Shown piece by piece: positions 8,607 through 17,186 of a DNA stretch of 64,000 bases (position 1 is its first letter; each line of letters starts with the position of its first letter). The stretch is from BPGX01 sp035405785. GTDB taxonomy: Bacteria; Bacteroidota; Bacteroidia; B-17B0; Aurantibacillaceae. The notes under the pieces are model-generated. The model searched no databases, was not told the DNA's origin, and saw only the letters and a program-made list of their open reading frames with translations. Both the position numbers and the translations under genes were made by a program. The DNA lies in the NCBI GenBank assembly GCA_035405785.1, contig DAONJS010000002.1:1-64000 (forward strand), given 5' to 3'.

Positions 8607-9077
8607 TCAAGAATGATGGTATTTTTGACCTTTTAATATCGTAAAAGATCTGTATAATTGTTCCATAAAAATTACCCTAACCATTTCATGTGAAAAAGTC
8701 ATTTTTGACAAACTTAAATGGTTAGGGTATTGCTTTTTTATTTCATCTGAAAAACCATAAGGACCTCCTATAACAAAAACAATTCTTTTATTTGAAAAAC
8801 TAATTGTTTCAAGGTATTTACTGAACTCAATAGAACTTAATTCTTTTCCATTTTCATCTAAAAGTACCACAAAATCTGTTTCTTTTAAATGTGATTGAAT
8901 TAACTTACCTTCTTCACGCTTTTGTTCGTCTATACTTTTATTTCTAACATTTTTTGGCACAATAATTGTATTTAATTCAAAACTGCAATAATTTTTCAAA
9001 CGATTTTCATAATTTTTAATCAAACTAATTATTGCTTCTGAAGACACTTTATCAATTACAATTAATACAACTTTCAT
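8607..9077 (-). CDS. rlmH: 23S rRNA (pseudouridine-1915 N3) methyltransferase
   Basis: RlmH is a SPOUT-fold enzyme that methylates pseudouridine 1915 in helix 69 of 23S rRNA. The AdoMet-binding knot is visible as FVIGGPYGF, followed by LSLSKMTFSHEMVR and a C terminus EQLYRSFTILKGQKYHH, all typical of the family. I set the start at the ATG at 9077, giving 156 residues, the usual length; the open frame runs 12 codons further, but that extension overlaps the start of the divergent DUF4783 gene and lacks family support. Its 3' end abuts nrdA, two bases from the nrdA stop. Confidence 0.95.
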   Translation of the reverse strand: MKVVLIVIDKVSSEAIISLIKNYENRLKNYCSFELNTIIVPKNVRNKSIDEQKREEGKLIQSHLKETDFVVLLDENGKELSSIEFSKYLETISFSNKRIVFVIGGPYGFSDEIKKQYPNHLSLSKMTFSHEMVRVIFMEQLYRSFTILKGQKYHHS

Positions 9078-9088
9078 TTTATTTGAAT

Positions 9089-9096
9089 TAAATTTG
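9089..9096 (+). promoter_or_regulatory. -7 promoter box of the DUF4783 gene
   Basis: TAAATTTG is an exact TAnnTTTG match seven bases before the ATG at 9104. The closeness again suggests a leaderless or nearly leaderless mRNA. Confidence 0.45.
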
Positions 9097-9103
9097 CACA
9101 CAA

Positions 9104-9463
9104 ATGAAAACAATTTTATCCATACTCATTTTTTCTTTTTTAAGTTTTGATGTTGCTGATGATATTACTACTGCCTTAAAATATGGCAAATATCAAGACA
9201 TTTATAAATATCTTGATGAAAAAGTTATTGTAAGAATTTTAGATAAAGAAGATTTATTAAGTAAAGAACAATGCACTGCCAACTTAAATTTATTTTTTGA
9301 AAAAAATCCTATCAGAAGTTTCACGCTTATTCAAAACACCAATTTATCTGCAAACGCACAGTTTGTTTATGGCACCATTGACACAGGAAGCAATAAATAT
9401 AAAGTATCTATTCTCATTAAAAAATCTGTTATCGTTCAGCTTCGTATAGATTACTTTGAGTAA
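9104..9463 (+). CDS. DUF4783 family exported protein
   Basis: The 119-residue protein has a signal-peptide-like start (MKTILSILIFSFLSF) and then a single small domain that resembles DUF4783, a family largely confined to Bacteroidota with an NTF2-like alpha plus beta outline. Features that fit are the helix DDITTALKYGKYQDIYKYLD followed by strands with the conserved spacing to GTIDTG near residue 85. The role is unknown; export to the periplasm is likely. It is transcribed alone, divergent from rlmH. The family assignment is from memory of its pattern and is less certain than the existence of the gene. Confidence 0.75.
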   Translation: MKTILSILIFSFLSFDVADDITTALKYGKYQDIYKYLDEKVIVRILDKEDLLSKEQCTANLNLFFEKNPIRSFTLIQNTNLSANAQFVYGTIDTGSNKYKVSILIKKSVIVQLRIDYFE

Positions 9464-9571
9464 GTTTAGTTTTTAGTTATAAAATCATTTCAATTTTACT
9501 TGATGTGCATATTATAATTCATTTGTTGTTTTCAACAATTTAAAAAATATGATATAAATCATTTTTTAGTG

Positions 9572-9603
9572 TTTGCTTAATCAGGAATTTTGCAGTAAAT
9601 TTG
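9572..9603 (+). promoter_or_regulatory. paaABCD promoter
   Basis: TTTG at 9572-9575 and TAAATTTG at 9596-9603 with a 20-base spacer form a near-ideal Bacteroidota promoter, 21 bases before the paaA ATG. Confidence 0.7.
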
Positions 9604-9624
9604 TAAGGGAAAAAATTTAATATT

Positions 9625-10569
9625 ATGAAAACTGAAAAAGAATTAGAAGAGATATTTGAAAGAAAATTATCTAATAATGAATTTATTGAGCCCAAAGATT
9701 GGATGCCTGAAAAATATCGTCAGCATTTAATTCGTCAAATTTCTCAACATGCTCATTCAGAAGTAGTAGGAATGTTGCCAGAAGGAAACTGGATAACCAG
9801 AGCACCCAGTTTACGTGCTAAATTAGTATTATTAGCAAAAGTTCAGGATGAAGGTGGTCATGGTTTATATCTTTATTCTGCGGCTGAAACATTAGGCGTA
9901 TCAAGAGATGAAATGATAGAAGCATTACATTCAGGAAAAGCAAAATATTCATCCATATTCAATTATCCAACACTAACATGGGCAGACATTGGTGCAATTG
10001 GATGGCTTGTTGATGGTGCTGCTATAATGAATCAAGTGATGTTACAAAGAACATCTTATGGTCCTTATAGCCGTGCAATGATTAGAATTTGTAAAGAAGA
10101 GAGTTTTCATCAAAGACAGGGCTATGAAATTATGATGCGTCTTGCACTTGGCACACCTGAACAAAAGCAAATGGCTCAAGATGCATTAAATAGATGGTGG
10201 TATCCAACATTGATGATGTTTGGTCCTCCTGATTCTCAATCTCCACATTCAGCAGATGCTATCAAATGGAGAATAAAAAGAGAAACTAACGATCAATTGC
10301 GTCAGAAATTTGTCAATCAAACTGTTCCTCAAGCAGAATTTATTGGATTAAAAATTCCTGATGAAAATTTAAAGTGGAATGAAGAGAAAAAGGGCTATGA
10401 TTTTACACCACCAGATTGGGATGAGTTTTGGAGAGTAATAAAAGGTGATGGACCTTGCAATAAAGAAAGATTAAATGCTCGTATTAAAGCACATCAGGAA
10501 GGGCAATGGGTGAGAGAAGCCGCTGAGGCATACGCTAAAAAACATAAAAAAGAAATGTTAGTTTCATAA
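9625..10569 (+). CDS. paaA: 1,2-phenylacetyl-CoA epoxidase, catalytic subunit A
   Basis: PaaA is the di-iron oxygenase that adds one oxygen atom to the ring of phenylacetyl-CoA, opening aerobic degradation of phenylacetate. The 314-residue length fits. The iron-ligand helices are visible: KVQDEGGHGLYLY near residue 74 and CKEESFHQRQGYEIMMR near residue 155, each with the Glu and His of a ferritin-like centre. The end of the protein (NARIKAHQEGQWVREA) is also typical. It leads an operon with paaB 18 bases downstream and then paaC and paaD. The promoter is clear. The electron-donor gene paaE is not in the cluster. Confidence 0.97.
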   Translation: MKTEKELEEIFERKLSNNEFIEPKDWMPEKYRQHLIRQISQHAHSEVVGMLPEGNWITRAPSLRAKLVLLAKVQDEGGHGLYLYSAAETLGVSRDEMIEALHSGKAKYSSIFNYPTLTWADIGAIGWLVDGAAIMNQVMLQRTSYGPYSRAMIRICKEESFHQRQGYEIMMRLALGTPEQKQMAQDALNRWWYPTLMMFGPPDSQSPHSADAIKWRIKRETNDQLRQKFVNQTVPQAEFIGLKIPDENLKWNEEKKGYDFTPPDWDEFWRVIKGDGPCNKERLNARIKAHQEGQWVREAAEAYAKKHKKEMLVS

Positions 10570-10587
10570 ATTAAAAAACATACAATT

Positions 10588-10890
10588 ATGACACAATCAG
10601 GTTCAAAAGACAATCAAGGAATGTTGTGGGAAGTATTCTTACAAAAAAAATCAGGACAACCATTTATTCATGCTGGTAGTATCCATGCCTTTGACAAAGA
10701 AATGGCACTTCAAAATGCAAGAGATACTTATACACGCAGAGGTGAAGCCACAGTAGTGTGGGTAGTTCCATCAAACTGCATTGTATCAAGCACACCCGAA
10801 GATGTGGGTTCTTTTTTTGACCCTGCTAATGATAAAATTTATCGTCATCCTACATTTTACAACATTCCAGATGCTATTAAAAATATGTAA
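10588..10890 (+). CDS. paaB: 1,2-phenylacetyl-CoA epoxidase subunit B
   Basis: PaaB is a small structural subunit that bridges PaaAC units in the epoxidase complex. The 100-residue protein shows the family sequence WEVFLQKKSGQPFIHAGSIH at the start and ARDTYTRRGEATVVWVVPS in the middle. It lies 18 bases after paaA and two bases before paaC, so it is part of one transcript. Length and motifs are normal. Confidence 0.96.
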   Translation: MTQSGSKDNQGMLWEVFLQKKSGQPFIHAGSIHAFDKEMALQNARDTYTRRGEATVVWVVPSNCIVSSTPEDVGSFFDPANDKIYRHPTFYNIPDAIKNM

Positions 10891-10892
10891 TT

Positions 10893-11651
10893 ATGAATTA
10901 TCAAGAAGCATTATTTAAATATTTATTGATATTGGGAGATACATCTCTCATTTTAGGGCAAAGATTAAGTGAATGGACTGGACATGGTCCATTTTTAGAA
11001 GAAGATTTAGCATTGACCAACATTGCATTAGATACAATAGGTCATGCAAAAACATTTTTAGAATACGCGGCAAAAGTTGAAAACAAAGGCAGAGATGAAG
11101 ATGCATTGGCATACTTCAGAAATGGCAGAGAATTTTACAATGTCAAATTAGTAGAATTGCCAAATGGAAACTATGCAGATACCATTATGAGACAGGTATT
11201 TATGGATGCATTCAGATATCATTATTACAAAGCATTGTGTGATACCAAAGATTCTACACTTGCAGCACTTGCTCAAAAAGCAGTAAAAGAAGTAAGTTAT
11301 CATTACAGACATTCATCATGGTGGATTAAAAGATTTGGTGATGGCACAGAAGAAAGTCATCAAAAAGCACAAAACGCATTGAATGATTTATGGAGATTTA
11401 CAGGTGAGTTATTTATGCCTGATGAAGCAGAAAAAATAATGGAAGAAGAAGGTATTGCACCATCATTAGAAAAAATTCATTATTTGTGGAAAGAAGATAT
11501 TGAAAGTTTAATGAAAGAAGCCACTTTAATCATTCCTGAAAATGTATATATGCAAAAAGGTGGAAAGCAAGGTATTCATACAGAATATCTGGATTATATT
11601 TTAGCAGAAATGCAATCATTACCAAGAATGTATCCTGATGCAAAGTGGTAA
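10893..11651 (+). CDS. paaC: 1,2-phenylacetyl-CoA epoxidase subunit C
   Basis: PaaC is the ferritin-like partner that forms the core heterodimer with PaaA but does not catalyse. The 252 residues begin with helices carrying LGDTSLILGQRLSEWTGHGP and LEEDLALTNIALDTIGHAK, both characteristic, and continue with SYHYRHSSWWIKRFGDGTEE. The gene starts two bases after paaB stops and overlaps paaD by 14 bases, consistent with translational coupling. Confidence 0.96.
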   Translation: MNYQEALFKYLLILGDTSLILGQRLSEWTGHGPFLEEDLALTNIALDTIGHAKTFLEYAAKVENKGRDEDALAYFRNGREFYNVKLVELPNGNYADTIMRQVFMDAFRYHYYKALCDTKDSTLAALAQKAVKEVSYHYRHSSWWIKRFGDGTEESHQKAQNALNDLWRFTGELFMPDEAEKIMEEEGIAPSLEKIHYLWKEDIESLMKEATLIIPENVYMQKGGKQGIHTEYLDYILAEMQSLPRMYPDAKW

Positions 11652-12132
11652 TATCACAAAAGAAAGTATTATCAAGATTTTAGAAGAAATTCCTGATCCT
11701 GAAATTCCCGTTGTTAATATAGTAGAATTGGGAATGGTGAAAGAGGTAGTATTATCTGATGATTCTGTTGTTGTTCAAATAATGCCAACTTACACTGCCT
11801 GTCCAGCAACATGGCAGATTCAAAGTGATGTTCAGAAAAAATTAGTGGAAAAAGGAATTAAGGGGAAAGTTGAAATTGTTTATTCGCCAGCATGGACAAC
11901 AGATAGAATTTCTAAAAGTGCATTGGAAAAATTAAATCAATATGGTATAGCCCCACCACAAAATAAGGTTACAATAGAAGAATTGAGAGAAGGAAATTTT
12001 AATATTAAATGTCCAAGATGTGGAAGTAATAAAGTAGAGTTGATTTCAATGCATGGAAGCACGCCTTGCAAAGCACTAATGAGATGCAAAGAATGTAAAG
12101 AAACTTTTGATTACTTTAAATGCCATCTTTAA
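11638..12132 (+). CDS. paaD: Phenylacetate epoxidase maturation protein PaaD
   Basis: PaaD belongs to the MIP18/SufT-like family and is thought to help assemble metal centres for the epoxidase, probably the iron-sulfur cluster of PaaE. Residues about 10-100 are the MIP18-like domain (EEIPDPEIPVVNIVELG, then TACPAT with its conserved Cys). The C-terminal 40 residues form a zinc-ribbon-like unit with CPRCGS and CKECKE. It overlaps paaC by 14 bases. Its presence implies a reductase partner, yet no paaE follows; repeats begin directly after the stop. Confidence 0.94.
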   Translation: MQSGNITKESIIKILEEIPDPEIPVVNIVELGMVKEVVLSDDSVVVQIMPTYTACPATWQIQSDVQKKLVEKGIKGKVEIVYSPAWTTDRISKSALEKLNQYGIAPPQNKVTIEELREGNFNIKCPRCGSNKVELISMHGSTPCKALMRCKECKETFDYFKCHL

Positions 12133-12150
12133 GAGAGTTTTGAGTTATGA

Positions 12151-12254
12151 GTGCCGACGCACATGACGCTTGCGGTCAGTGTCCCGACACATATTAAGTC
12201 GTCGGGACTCACTTTCGGCATGCTGTCATTTTGTAAAACAAAATCGTCAGCATT
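12151..12254. repeat. Family C palindromic repeat, copy 2
   Basis: It begins GTGCCGACGC, includes GACGCTTGCGGTCAG, a hairpin with arms GTCCCGAC and GTCGGGAC at 12181-12208, and ends with a hairpin like that of copy 1 (TGCTGTCATTTTG with CAAAATCGTCAGCA). It follows paaD by 18 bases and may end the operon transcript. Confidence 0.65.
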
Positions 12255-12289
12255 TTTAATTTTTAGTGTTGCCTAATGATAAATATTTC

Positions 12290-12379
12290 GGCATTGCGAG
12301 GGCGATATCCCGAAGCAATCTCGTTATGTTTTGTAAGGCAATCAATTTGAGATTACTTCGCTTCGCTCGCAATGACGAT
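12290..12379. repeat. REP-like inverted repeat, family B, copy 1
   Basis: The ends are CATTGCGAGGGCG and CGCTCGCAATGACG. Inside lie CCCGAAGCAATCTCG and GAGATTACTTCGCTTCG, so the whole unit folds into one long imperfect hairpin. Related copies are at 18397-18480, 25872-25947 and 56685-56772. Confidence 0.75.
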
Positions 12380-12412
12380 AAATTTAAGGTCTTATTAACA
12401 AATAATTATTTT

Positions 12413-12441
12413 TTTGATAAAGATTATTTAGTGTAAATTTG
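12413..12441 (+). promoter_or_regulatory. Promoter of the Usp gene
   Basis: TTTG at 12413-12416 and TAAATTTG at 12434-12441 are separated by 17 bases. The leader to the ATG at 12461 is about 15 bases. Confidence 0.55.
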
Positions 12442-12460
12442 AGCGGTATAAATAAAATTT

Positions 12461-13273
12461 ATGATTAGAAAAATTTTAGTAGGAATAGATTTTAGCGAGC
12501 ATAGTAAAACTACTTTAAAATACGCTATGCAATTGGCAAAAAAATTAAATGCAGATATTACATTGATTCATACTTATGTGTTGCCATTAGTAAATTTTGA
12601 AACGGGTTATATTCCACCTATTGAAGACCTTCAAAAAGAAGCAGAAGCAGAGATGAATGCTTTATTAAATCAATTTGCAGGATATAAATTTGAAACTATT
12701 ATTAAAATGGGTTTTGCTTCTGAAGTCATTTTAGAGGTTGCAGAAGAACAAAATTTTGATTTGATTATTGTAGGAATTGTTGGTCAAGGTTTTGTAAAAG
12801 AAAAATTAATTGGTAGCACGGCATATCAATTATCTAAAGTAAGTAAAATTCCTGTATTGATTATCCCTAAAAATGCAGAATACAAAGAAATTAAAAAATT
12901 GGCTCTTGCTTGTGATTTTCATAAAGATTTACATAAAACAGATTTATATTTGAAAGTATTAAATTTTGTGCAGTATTTAGGTTGTGAATTAGAAATTGTA
13001 AGTGTAGTTAGTAATGATAGTGAAGTGGATGTAAAATTTGCAGAAGAACTTTTGTATTTTGAAAAGAAATTAGAAAATATACCACACGATCATTTTTTTG
13101 TTACACACAGCAAGGCATCAGAAGGGATATTAGAATTTATTAAAGCAAGAAAATGTGATTGGGTGATTGTATCGCCACTTAAACATACATTGTTTGAAAC
13201 ATTATTCAAAGAAAGTGTAACTAAGCAAATAGTTTTTCATAGTCCTGTGCCCGTGCTTACTCTACATGAGTAA
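12461..13273 (+). CDS. Universal stress protein with two Usp domains
   Basis: The 270-residue cytoplasmic protein has two Usp domains in tandem. The first, residues 1 to about 145, begins IRKILVGIDFSEHSKTTLKY and contains the ATP-loop pattern GIVGQG and, eight residues on, GST. The second, about 150-270, keeps the fold but its glycine loop is degraded (VSPLKHTLFETLFKESVTKQ), so it may not bind nucleotide. Such proteins are induced by starvation or stress, but the target is unknown. It is probably transcribed alone; the CPBP gene begins 33 bases later on the same strand. Confidence 0.9.
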   Translation: MIRKILVGIDFSEHSKTTLKYAMQLAKKLNADITLIHTYVLPLVNFETGYIPPIEDLQKEAEAEMNALLNQFAGYKFETIIKMGFASEVILEVAEEQNFDLIIVGIVGQGFVKEKLIGSTAYQLSKVSKIPVLIIPKNAEYKEIKKLALACDFHKDLHKTDLYLKVLNFVQYLGCELEIVSVVSNDSEVDVKFAEELLYFEKKLENIPHDHFFVTHSKASEGILEFIKARKCDWVIVSPLKHTLFETLFKESVTKQIVFHSPVPVLTLHE

Positions 13274-13306
13274 TTTTTTTCGTTCTATGTAAAATTTAAT
13301 TCTATT

Positions 13307-14290
13307 ATGGAAAACTCTGAAATTAAAGATAATCAGGATCAAATACAATTGCCTTTTAATAATTTATTTTTGAATGCAGGATTTGTATCAGGCAGTAATA
13401 AATTATCTGCATATATTTCTACTTTTTTAGTTACTGTATTTGCTTATTTTTCATATCAGGTATTGATGCTGGGAGTGCTGGTATATATGGCTCAGCAAAA
13501 TGGTATGGATATTTATGATACACAGGCATTGATGAAAAATATTATGAATCCTGATGCTATTGGTGTATCAAAAAATTTTATGCTTGCTTTACTGTTAGGA
13601 ATGTTTGCATTTACTTTTTTAAGTTTTTATTTTTCTGTAAAAAAAATTCATGGAAAAACTTTTTTATCTGTTATTACATCTTATCCCAAAATCAGATGGA
13701 ATCAGATATTTTTTGCATTTGGAATATGGAGCGTTGTTTTGATTGTAAGTTTTTTAATTGATTACTTATGGCTTAATCCAGAAGATTATATTTGGAATTT
13801 TGATTTGCAAAAATTTTTAGCATTGCTAATTTTAAGCGTTGTGTTTATACCTATACAATCATCATTTGAAGAAATTTTTTTCAGAGGATATTTAATGCAA
13901 GGCATTTCAATAGGCACAAAAAATGGGGTGTTAGCTTTGGTATTTACTTCTCTTTTGTTTGGCTTGGCACACATGAGTAATCCAGAAGCAGAAGAATATG
14001 GTGCATGGATAATGTTACCTTATTATTCTTTGTTTGGTTTGTTTTTGGGACTTTTTGCATTGTGGAATAATGGATTGGAATTATCAATTGGTATTCATGT
14101 TGCAAATAATTTAATTTCATCATTGTTGGTTACATCAAAAAATACTGTTTTGCAAACAGACGCTTTATTTGTAGTTAAACAAGATAATGTAGTGAATGAG
14201 TTTTTTGCATGGATGGTAATGGCTTTTATAACTTATCTTATTTTTCAATTTAAATATAAGTTCAAAAATCATCTTCAATTATTAAAATAA
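13307..14290 (+). CDS. CPBP family intramembrane metalloprotease
   Basis: The 327-residue protein has about eight hydrophobic segments. The CPBP (type II CAAX protease-like, ABI) motifs are in order: EEIFFR with Glu188, Glu189 and Arg193, FGLAHM with its His near residue 222, and HVANN near residue 264. Such proteins cleave peptides within the inner membrane; the substrate here is unknown. It is followed after four bases by an M61 peptidase, and the two may be co-transcribed. Confidence 0.88.
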   Translation: MENSEIKDNQDQIQLPFNNLFLNAGFVSGSNKLSAYISTFLVTVFAYFSYQVLMLGVLVYMAQQNGMDIYDTQALMKNIMNPDAIGVSKNFMLALLLGMFAFTFLSFYFSVKKIHGKTFLSVITSYPKIRWNQIFFAFGIWSVVLIVSFLIDYLWLNPEDYIWNFDLQKFLALLILSVVFIPIQSSFEEIFFRGYLMQGISIGTKNGVLALVFTSLLFGLAHMSNPEAEEYGAWIMLPYYSLFGLFLGLFALWNNGLELSIGIHVANNLISSLLVTSKNTVLQTDALFVVKQDNVVNEFFAWMVMAFITYLIFQFKYKFKNHLQLLK

Positions 14291-14294
14291 GTTT

Positions 14295-16133
14295 ATGAAA
14301 AAATCCTTTGTTGTTGCTTTTATTTTTGTATATGGGTGTTTTTTATCTCAAAATAATTATCAATACTTTGTAGATTTAGTCAATGTAAAAGATAAAAGAG
14401 TAAAAGTAGAACTATTGCCGCCAAATTTTGATAAAGATACTGTAACATTTTGTTTTCCTGCTGTAGTGCCAGGCACTTATGAACAATATGATTTTGGAAG
14501 ATTCATTCAGGATTTAAAAGTTTATCCAAAAGAAAATACAACTATTCAAATGAAGAAAAAAGATGTGAATTGTTATACTATTTATCCTGCAAAGAATTTG
14601 AAAAAAATTGAATACTATGTAACAGATACATGGAATACTAAAATTAAAGAAAAAGTAGTGTTTGAGCCAGCAGGTACTAATATTGTGCCCGATAGTGTGT
14701 TTGTAATCAATAATTTTGGATTCTTTGGATATTTTAGAAGTATGGACAGATTGCCTTTTGTGGTAAATTATACAAAGCCCGTTAATTTTTATCCGTCATC
14801 TGCAATCAGCACTTTTACACTTTCAAAATTCAATGATGTTATTCAATATTCTAATTATCATGAATTAGCAGATTTTCCTGTGATATACTCTGTGCCTGAT
14901 ACTACAATTTTGCAAATTCACAATGCCCAAATTTTAATTTCTTGCTATTCGCCAAATAAAAAGATAACATCTTCTTATTTAGCATCAACATTAAAAGATT
15001 TGCTTTTTGCTTTATCTAATTTTTTTGAAGGAAAATTACCCGTAGATAAATATGCCTTTTTATTTTATTTTACAGATAAATCAACACTATCAGGTTCATC
15101 AGGAGCATTAGAACACAATCAATCGTCATTATATGTATTGCCCGAATTAGACAGTATTTTTCTTTCGCAAACCATTCGTGATGTGGCATCGCACGAATTT
15201 TTACACATACTCACACCACTGACTATTCATTCTGAACAAATAGAATATTTTGATTTCAATAATCCTAAAATGAGCAAACATTTATGGCTCTATGAAGGCA
15301 CAACAGAATATCATGCACATTATTTGCAAGAAAAAGAAGGATTGATTTCACCTGATGAGTTTATCAATGTTATGCTTGACAAAATACACAATGCCGATGG
15401 ATTTAATGATACAATGTCATTTACTAAAATGAGCGAAAATGTGCTGTTGCCATATTATCACAGCAATTACAATAATGTTTATGAAAAAGGAGCATTGATA
15501 GGAATGTGTCTGGATATCTTGCTATTAAAGGAAAGCAAAGGAGAATATAACTTGAGAAAGTTGTTGCTGGATTTGTCTAAAAAGTATGGAAAATCAAAAC
15601 CATTCAAAGATGATAGTTTGTTTGATGAAATTGAAAAAATGACTTATCCATCCATTGGAAATTTTTTGAGAAAATATGTGCAAGGTAAAAACCCATTGCC
15701 ATTAGCAGAAATATTTAATTATGTAGGATTAAAATTTGAAAAAGAAAAAACTACAGAAGAAATTACTTTTGGTGGTATTGATGTGAAAGTAAATGAGAAA
15801 GATCAAATTTATATTTCATCAATAGATAATTTAGATGCATTTGGAAAACAATTTGGATTTAAAGAAAATGATATTATTTATGCATTTAATAATCGACTAT
15901 TTACATTAGAGACAGCAGAAGATATTCTTTCTGAATTTGCACAAACTGCAAAAGAAGGAGATCTTGTAACCTTTGAAGTAATCAGAACAAACAAGAAAGG
16001 TGAAAGCAAAAACATAGTATTGAAAGGAAAAGTGAAAAAGGTAAAACAAACGAGACGAAATACTTTAGATGTAGTAGATAATTTTTCAGAAGAACAAACA
16101 TTTCTGCTTAAAAAGTGGTTGGGGAATGAGTAG
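14295..16133 (+). CDS. M61 family metallopeptidase with C-terminal PDZ domain
   Basis: The 612-residue protein has a signal peptide (about residues 1-18) and is probably periplasmic or surface-exposed. The zinc-binding HEFLH is at residues 300-304, with the third ligand in WLYEGTTEY downstream, as in glycyl-aminopeptidase-like M61 enzymes. SGSSGALEHNQSS before it is also typical. Residues about 495-580 form a PDZ domain that may bind substrate tails. The gene begins four bases after the CPBP gene, and its last eight bases overlap the broken TIGR02757 gene. The stop is TAG, which shows TAG works as a stop in this genome. Confidence 0.92.
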   Translation: MKKSFVVAFIFVYGCFLSQNNYQYFVDLVNVKDKRVKVELLPPNFDKDTVTFCFPAVVPGTYEQYDFGRFIQDLKVYPKENTTIQMKKKDVNCYTIYPAKNLKKIEYYVTDTWNTKIKEKVVFEPAGTNIVPDSVFVINNFGFFGYFRSMDRLPFVVNYTKPVNFYPSSAISTFTLSKFNDVIQYSNYHELADFPVIYSVPDTTILQIHNAQILISCYSPNKKITSSYLASTLKDLLFALSNFFEGKLPVDKYAFLFYFTDKSTLSGSSGALEHNQSSLYVLPELDSIFLSQTIRDVASHEFLHILTPLTIHSEQIEYFDFNNPKMSKHLWLYEGTTEYHAHYLQEKEGLISPDEFINVMLDKIHNADGFNDTMSFTKMSENVLLPYYHSNYNNVYEKGALIGMCLDILLLKESKGEYNLRKLLLDLSKKYGKSKPFKDDSLFDEIEKMTYPSIGNFLRKYVQGKNPLPLAEIFNYVGLKFEKEKTTEEITFGGIDVKVNEKDQIYISSIDNLDAFGKQFGFKENDIIYAFNNRLFTLETAEDILSEFAQTAKEGDLVTFEVIRTNKKGESKNIVLKGKVKKVKQTRRNTLDVVDNFSEEQTFLLKKWLGNE

Positions 16134-16893
16134 AATACCACCCGAAATTGTTCAGTTATTAAATTTAAAAGTTCATCAATACAAGCAGGTTTCATTTATC
16201 AAAGATGACCCTATTTGTGTACCGCATTCATTTAGTACGTCAGAAAATATTGAAATATCAGGTTTTTTAACAGCATTAATTTCTTGGGGAAACCGCAAGA
16301 GTATTATTTCTTCTGCATTTCATTGGATTAAACTAATGAATAATAATCCATTTGAATATGTGATGAATTATAGCAATACAGATAATAAACGATTGAGAAC
16401 ATTTTATTATCGCACCTTTCAGCCCGATGATGTGGTGTTTATTATTAAGGCATTAAATCATTTTTACAAACAACATAAAAGTTTAGAAGAAATTTTTTCT
16501 GGTAAAAGTATACAAGAAGGTATAATGCTGATGAGAGAAACATTATTATCAATACCACATAAAAAGAGAAGTGAAAAACATTTACCAGATATTAAAAAGG
16601 GTAGTGGAGCCAAAAGAATCAATATGTTTTTGAGATAGATGGTTAGAAAAGATGAAGTAGATTTTGGAATATGGAAAAACATTAAAACTTCTGATTTAAT
16701 GATTCCTTTGGATGTTCATACTTCTCGCACTGCTTATGAATTAGGATTATTGAACAACACAAAAAGCGAATGGAAAAATGTGATTTATCTTACAGAGTTA
16801 TTAAAAGAGTTAGATAATAATGATCCTGTAAAATATGATTTTGCATTATTTGGAATAAGCAAATACGAGAGCAAAGTGAAAAGTGAAGAGTGA
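16126..16893 (+). pseudogene. TIGR02757 family gene interrupted by one in-frame TAG
   Basis: The first part (16126-16638) and second part (16639-16893) lie in the same reading frame, parted only by TAG at 16636-16638. The joined protein would be about 255 residues, the length of the TIGR02757 family of unknown function. Across the break the sequence runs KRINMFLR, stop, MVRKDEVDFGIW. The family has Trp at the stop position, so a single TGG to TAG change explains it. The C terminus ends in ESKVKSEE, encoded by the start of a GTGAAAA heptamer array that supplies the stop. It could be a recent pseudogene, a read-through gene or a sequencing error. Confidence 0.85.
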
Positions 16894-17022
16894 AAAGTGA
16901 AAAGTGAAAAATGAATAGTGAAAAATTTATACAAAAAAATCCCGAAGGGATGACAAGATTATAGTGAATAGCACGGACATTTATGTCGGTGAAATGAATA
17001 GAAACGACATTTATGTCGTTTT
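16876..17022. repeat. Heptamer array plus family E and D repeats
   Basis: From 16876 to about 16926 the units are GTGAAAA, GTGAAGA and GTGAATA in tandem. At 16936-16964 lies a family E unit, AATCCCGAAGGGATGA followed by GATTATAG. Then come two family D palindromes, CACGGACATTTATGTCGGTG at 16972-16991 and AACGACATTTATGTCGTTT at 17003-17021. The same series of units recurs near 25738, 43412, 50763 and 56622. Confidence 0.75.
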
Positions 17023-17097
17023 AGAAAATGAAGAGTGTTTATTATTTACGATTTTCTTTTTAATCTAAAATTTCCGTATTATTGCTGCTTCAAAAAA

Positions 17098-17186
17098 GGA
17101 GAGATGCCGGAGTGGTTGAACGGGCACGCCTGGAGAGCGTGTGTACCGTGAAAACGGTACCGAGGGTTCGAATCCCTCTCTCTCCG
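17098..17186 (+). tRNA. tRNA-Ser (anticodon GGA)
   Basis: The acceptor arms GGAGAGA and TCTCTCC pair perfectly, with G as discriminator. The anticodon stem is CACGC/GCGTG around CTGGAGA, giving GGA at 17132-17134, which reads UCC and UCU. A long variable arm (TGTACCGTGAAAACGGTACC region) and the T arm GAGGG-TTCGAAT-CCCTC are those of a class II serine tRNA. CCA is not encoded. Confidence 0.97.

Noticed and set aside
16636..16638. TAG reassigned to an amino acid genome-wide
   Set aside because: Several intact genes in the window end in TAG at the normal family length (the MFS gene at 3284, the M61 gene at 16133, the aldehyde dehydrogenase at 56621), so TAG is a regular stop.
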